A DNA stretch of 6,435 bases from Pirellulales bacterium (GTDB taxonomy: Bacteria; Planctomycetota; Planctomycetia; Pirellulales; Thermoguttaceae): assembly GCA_030617125.1 (NCBI GenBank), contig JAUWWA010000112.1, positions 1 to 6,435 on the forward strand, written 5' to 3'. Both the position numbers and the translations under genes were made by a program. Numbering within the stretch: the first letter of the stretch is position 1; each line of letters opens with the position of its first letter. Below are positions 5,746 through 6,435 of the stretch, one piece after another. The notes beneath the pieces were generated by a model, which searched no databases, had not been told where the DNA came from, and worked only from the letters and a program-made list of their open reading frames with translations.

Positions 5746-5807
5746 CTACTCTTTCGCCTTCAAAGTGAGTCTTGGTGAAAACCATCGGCCGTGTGGCGAA
5801 AGAGTAG
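5746..5807. repeat. REP/MITE-like palindrome, copy 1
   Basis: CTACTCTTTCGCC (5746-5758) and GGCGAAAGAGTAG (5795-5807) are a perfect 13-bp inverted repeat with a 36-nt interior. The interior contains TGGT-GAAA-ACCA (5773-5784), a small stem with a GAAA loop. The bases before the left arm (AAGTGGAGGTG) resemble those before copy 3 (AAGTGGGGACATG), which links this copy to the family despite a different interior. Confidence 0.7.
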
Positions 5808-5816
5808 ATAGGACAA

Positions 5817-5896
5817 GGAGACATGCCGCTTCTTCGCCTTTGCGGCGAGTTCGCAAGACGGACATTTCTCGCGTAGCGGAAAAGCAGCATGGCCCC
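5817..5896. repeat. REP/MITE-like palindrome, copy 2
   Basis: The left arm GGAGACATGCCGCTTCTTC (5817-5835) and the right arm GGAAAAGCAGCATGGCCCC (5878-5896) are complementary at about 14 of 19 positions. CGCC-TTTGC-GGCG (5835-5847) forms an inner hairpin just after the left arm. CGGACATTTCTCGCG (5859-5873) is identical to 6080-6094 in copy 3, at the same place in the element. Copy 2 begins 9 nt after copy 1 ends. Confidence 0.7.
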
Positions 5897-6038
5897 TCTT
5901 CTCTATTTTCCGACCATCTTTATTTTACACTTTCCCCGCCCGATTGCAAAGCGCAAAAACAGCAATTCGCAACGCTTCCTGGAGCCCGCCCGCATTTCCT
6001 TCCTGGACTGCGCAGGTTAACATGGGCAAGTGAAAAGT

Positions 6039-6117
6039 GGGGACATGCTACTTTTTCCTCCTTGGAGGGCATCCAGCGGCGGACATTTCTCGCGCGGCAA
6101 GAAAGTAGCATGTCTCC
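6039..6117. repeat. REP/MITE-like palindrome, copy 3
   Basis: GACATGCTACTTT (6042-6054) and AAAGTAGCATGTC (6102-6114) are perfectly complementary. The stem extends outward to 16 positions with one G-T pair. CCTCC-TT-GGAGG (6057-6068) is an inner hairpin just after the left arm, in the same position as the inner hairpin of copy 2. The block CGGACATTTCTCGCG (6080-6094) is shared with copy 2. The right end lies 42 nt before the start codon of the OppA-like gene. Confidence 0.78.
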
Positions 6118-6159
6118 TTCTTCCCGGGTATCATGGGGCTTTCCCTTGAGTCGAGCAAG

Positions 6160-6435
6160 ATGAGAACGTTCATTGCGTATCTGGTTGCGGCCGCTTGTTT
6201 GGCGGCGGTGGTGTGGGCGGTTTCGTTCGGAACGCTGCCGCCGGCCGATTTCACCTTCTGCAATGGCGAGGAGATCAAGACGGTCGATCCGGCGTTGGTC
6301 ACCGGCCAGCCGGCAGGGCGGATCATCGACGCGCTGTTCGAGGGGCTCACCCGATTGAACCCCAAAACGCTCCAAGCGGAGCCCGGCGTGGCCGAGTCGT
6401 GGGACATTTCCGACGACAAGCTGACCTACACGTTC
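6160..6435 (+). CDS. OppA-like peptide ABC transporter substrate-binding protein (5' part)
   Basis: Only the first 92 codons are in the window; the frame is open to the edge. After MRTF comes a hydrophobic stretch (about residues 4-24), a signal peptide or uncleaved anchor. Cys13 sits after LVAAA, but this is a poor lipobox. The mature part contains FCNGEEIKTVDPALVTGQP (32-50), then RIIDALFEGLTRLNP (53-67) and AEPGVAESWDIS (72-83). This is the usual start of family 5 solute-binding proteins (SBP_bac_5), which bind oligopeptides or similar ligands outside the membrane for an ABC importer. I chose the ATG at 6160 because the signal sequence starts there. An in-frame ATG at 6133 would add nine residues, and neither start has a strong Shine-Dalgarno. 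Palindrome copy 3 ends 42 nt upstream, so the promoter must lie within or beyond that element. The ligand and partner permeases cannot be told from this fragment. Confidence 0.88.
   Translation, partial: MRTFIAYLVAAACLAAVVWAVSFGTLPPADFTFCNGEEIKTVDPALVTGQPAGRIIDALFEGLTRLNPKTLQAEPGVAESWDISDDKLTYTF

Larger units (their letters stand above)
5470..6159. other. noncoding region with palindrome cluster
   Basis: This 690-nt stretch separates purA from the divergently placed oppA-like gene. It holds the purA leader and candidate promoter (5470-5570), two adjacent hairpin structures (5641-5726), three long imperfect palindromes (5746-5807, 5817-5896, 6039-6117) and otherwise unremarkable DNA, including a T-rich patch at 5897-5940. 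Open frames across it (for example plus 5765-6163 and minus 5920-6375) resemble no family I know and run through the palindromes, so I regard them as chance. I found no tRNA, CRISPR array, attachment site or convincing promoter for the downstream gene. Confidence 0.6.

Noticed and set aside
5746..6117. CRISPR array
   Set aside because: Copies are few, imperfect, unevenly spaced and individually palindromic over their whole length, with no short identical repeats separated by spacers.
5765..6163. Plus-strand open frame of 132 codons through the palindrome cluster
   Set aside because: It consists of repeat DNA, has no ribosome-binding site or family likeness, and runs past the start of the OppA-like gene.
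5920..6375. Minus-strand open frames over the OppA start and palindrome 3
   Set aside because: They cover a clear plus-strand coding sequence in antisense and show no domain.

Overview
The window reads as a piece of a GC-rich bacterial chromosome, most likely from a planctomycete or a close relative. The pointers are family-level impressions from memory: the MurC N-terminus (HLIGVAGSGMRALAEVL), a PurA N-terminus with WGDEAKGK instead of the usual WGDEGKGK, the wording of the OppA-like N-terminus, and noncoding DNA carrying long imperfect palindromes and 7-bp simple repeats. No rRNA, tRNA or phylogenetic marker is present, so the phylum stays an inference.

Layout from left to right. Positions 1-139 are noncoding, with a short direct repeat and a 7-bp tandem repeat. 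murB (140-1027, minus) and murC (975-2453, minus) overlap by 53 nt, form one transcription unit, and carry out two consecutive cytoplasmic steps of peptidoglycan precursor synthesis. A well-formed sigma70-type promoter (2485-2513) drives murC-murB leftward. A second one (2556-2584) drives a two-gene cassette rightward: a minimal nucleotidyltransferase (2611-2931) overlapping a HEPN-domain gene (2918-3325). This is the layout of MntA/HepT-type (type VII) toxin-antitoxin modules. The cassette is less GC-rich than its neighbours and sits between housekeeping genes on the other strand, so it is probably an acquired module.

uppS (3341-4096, minus) converges on the HEPN gene with a 15-nt gap. It makes undecaprenyl diphosphate, the precursor of the lipid carrier that takes MurC/MurB-derived precursors across the membrane. 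purA (4183-5469, minus; GTG start with a good ribosome-binding site) lies 86 nt upstream of uppS and makes adenylosuccinate in AMP synthesis. The two are probably transcribed together from a candidate promoter upstream of purA.

Positions 5470-6159 hold no credible gene. They hold the purA promoter region, two hairpin structures (5641-5726) and three imperfect palindromes of about 62-80 bp (5746-5807, 5817-5896, 6039-6117). The last two share an identical 15-bp internal block, so they are copies of one dispersed REP/MITE-like family. The window ends in the first 92 codons of a plus-strand, secreted or membrane-anchored, OppA-like substrate-binding protein (6160 onward). Its start lies only 42 nt beyond the last palindrome.

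The most notable items are the nucleotidyltransferase-HEPN pair with its back-to-back divergent promoters, and the palindrome cluster between purA and the oppA-like gene.
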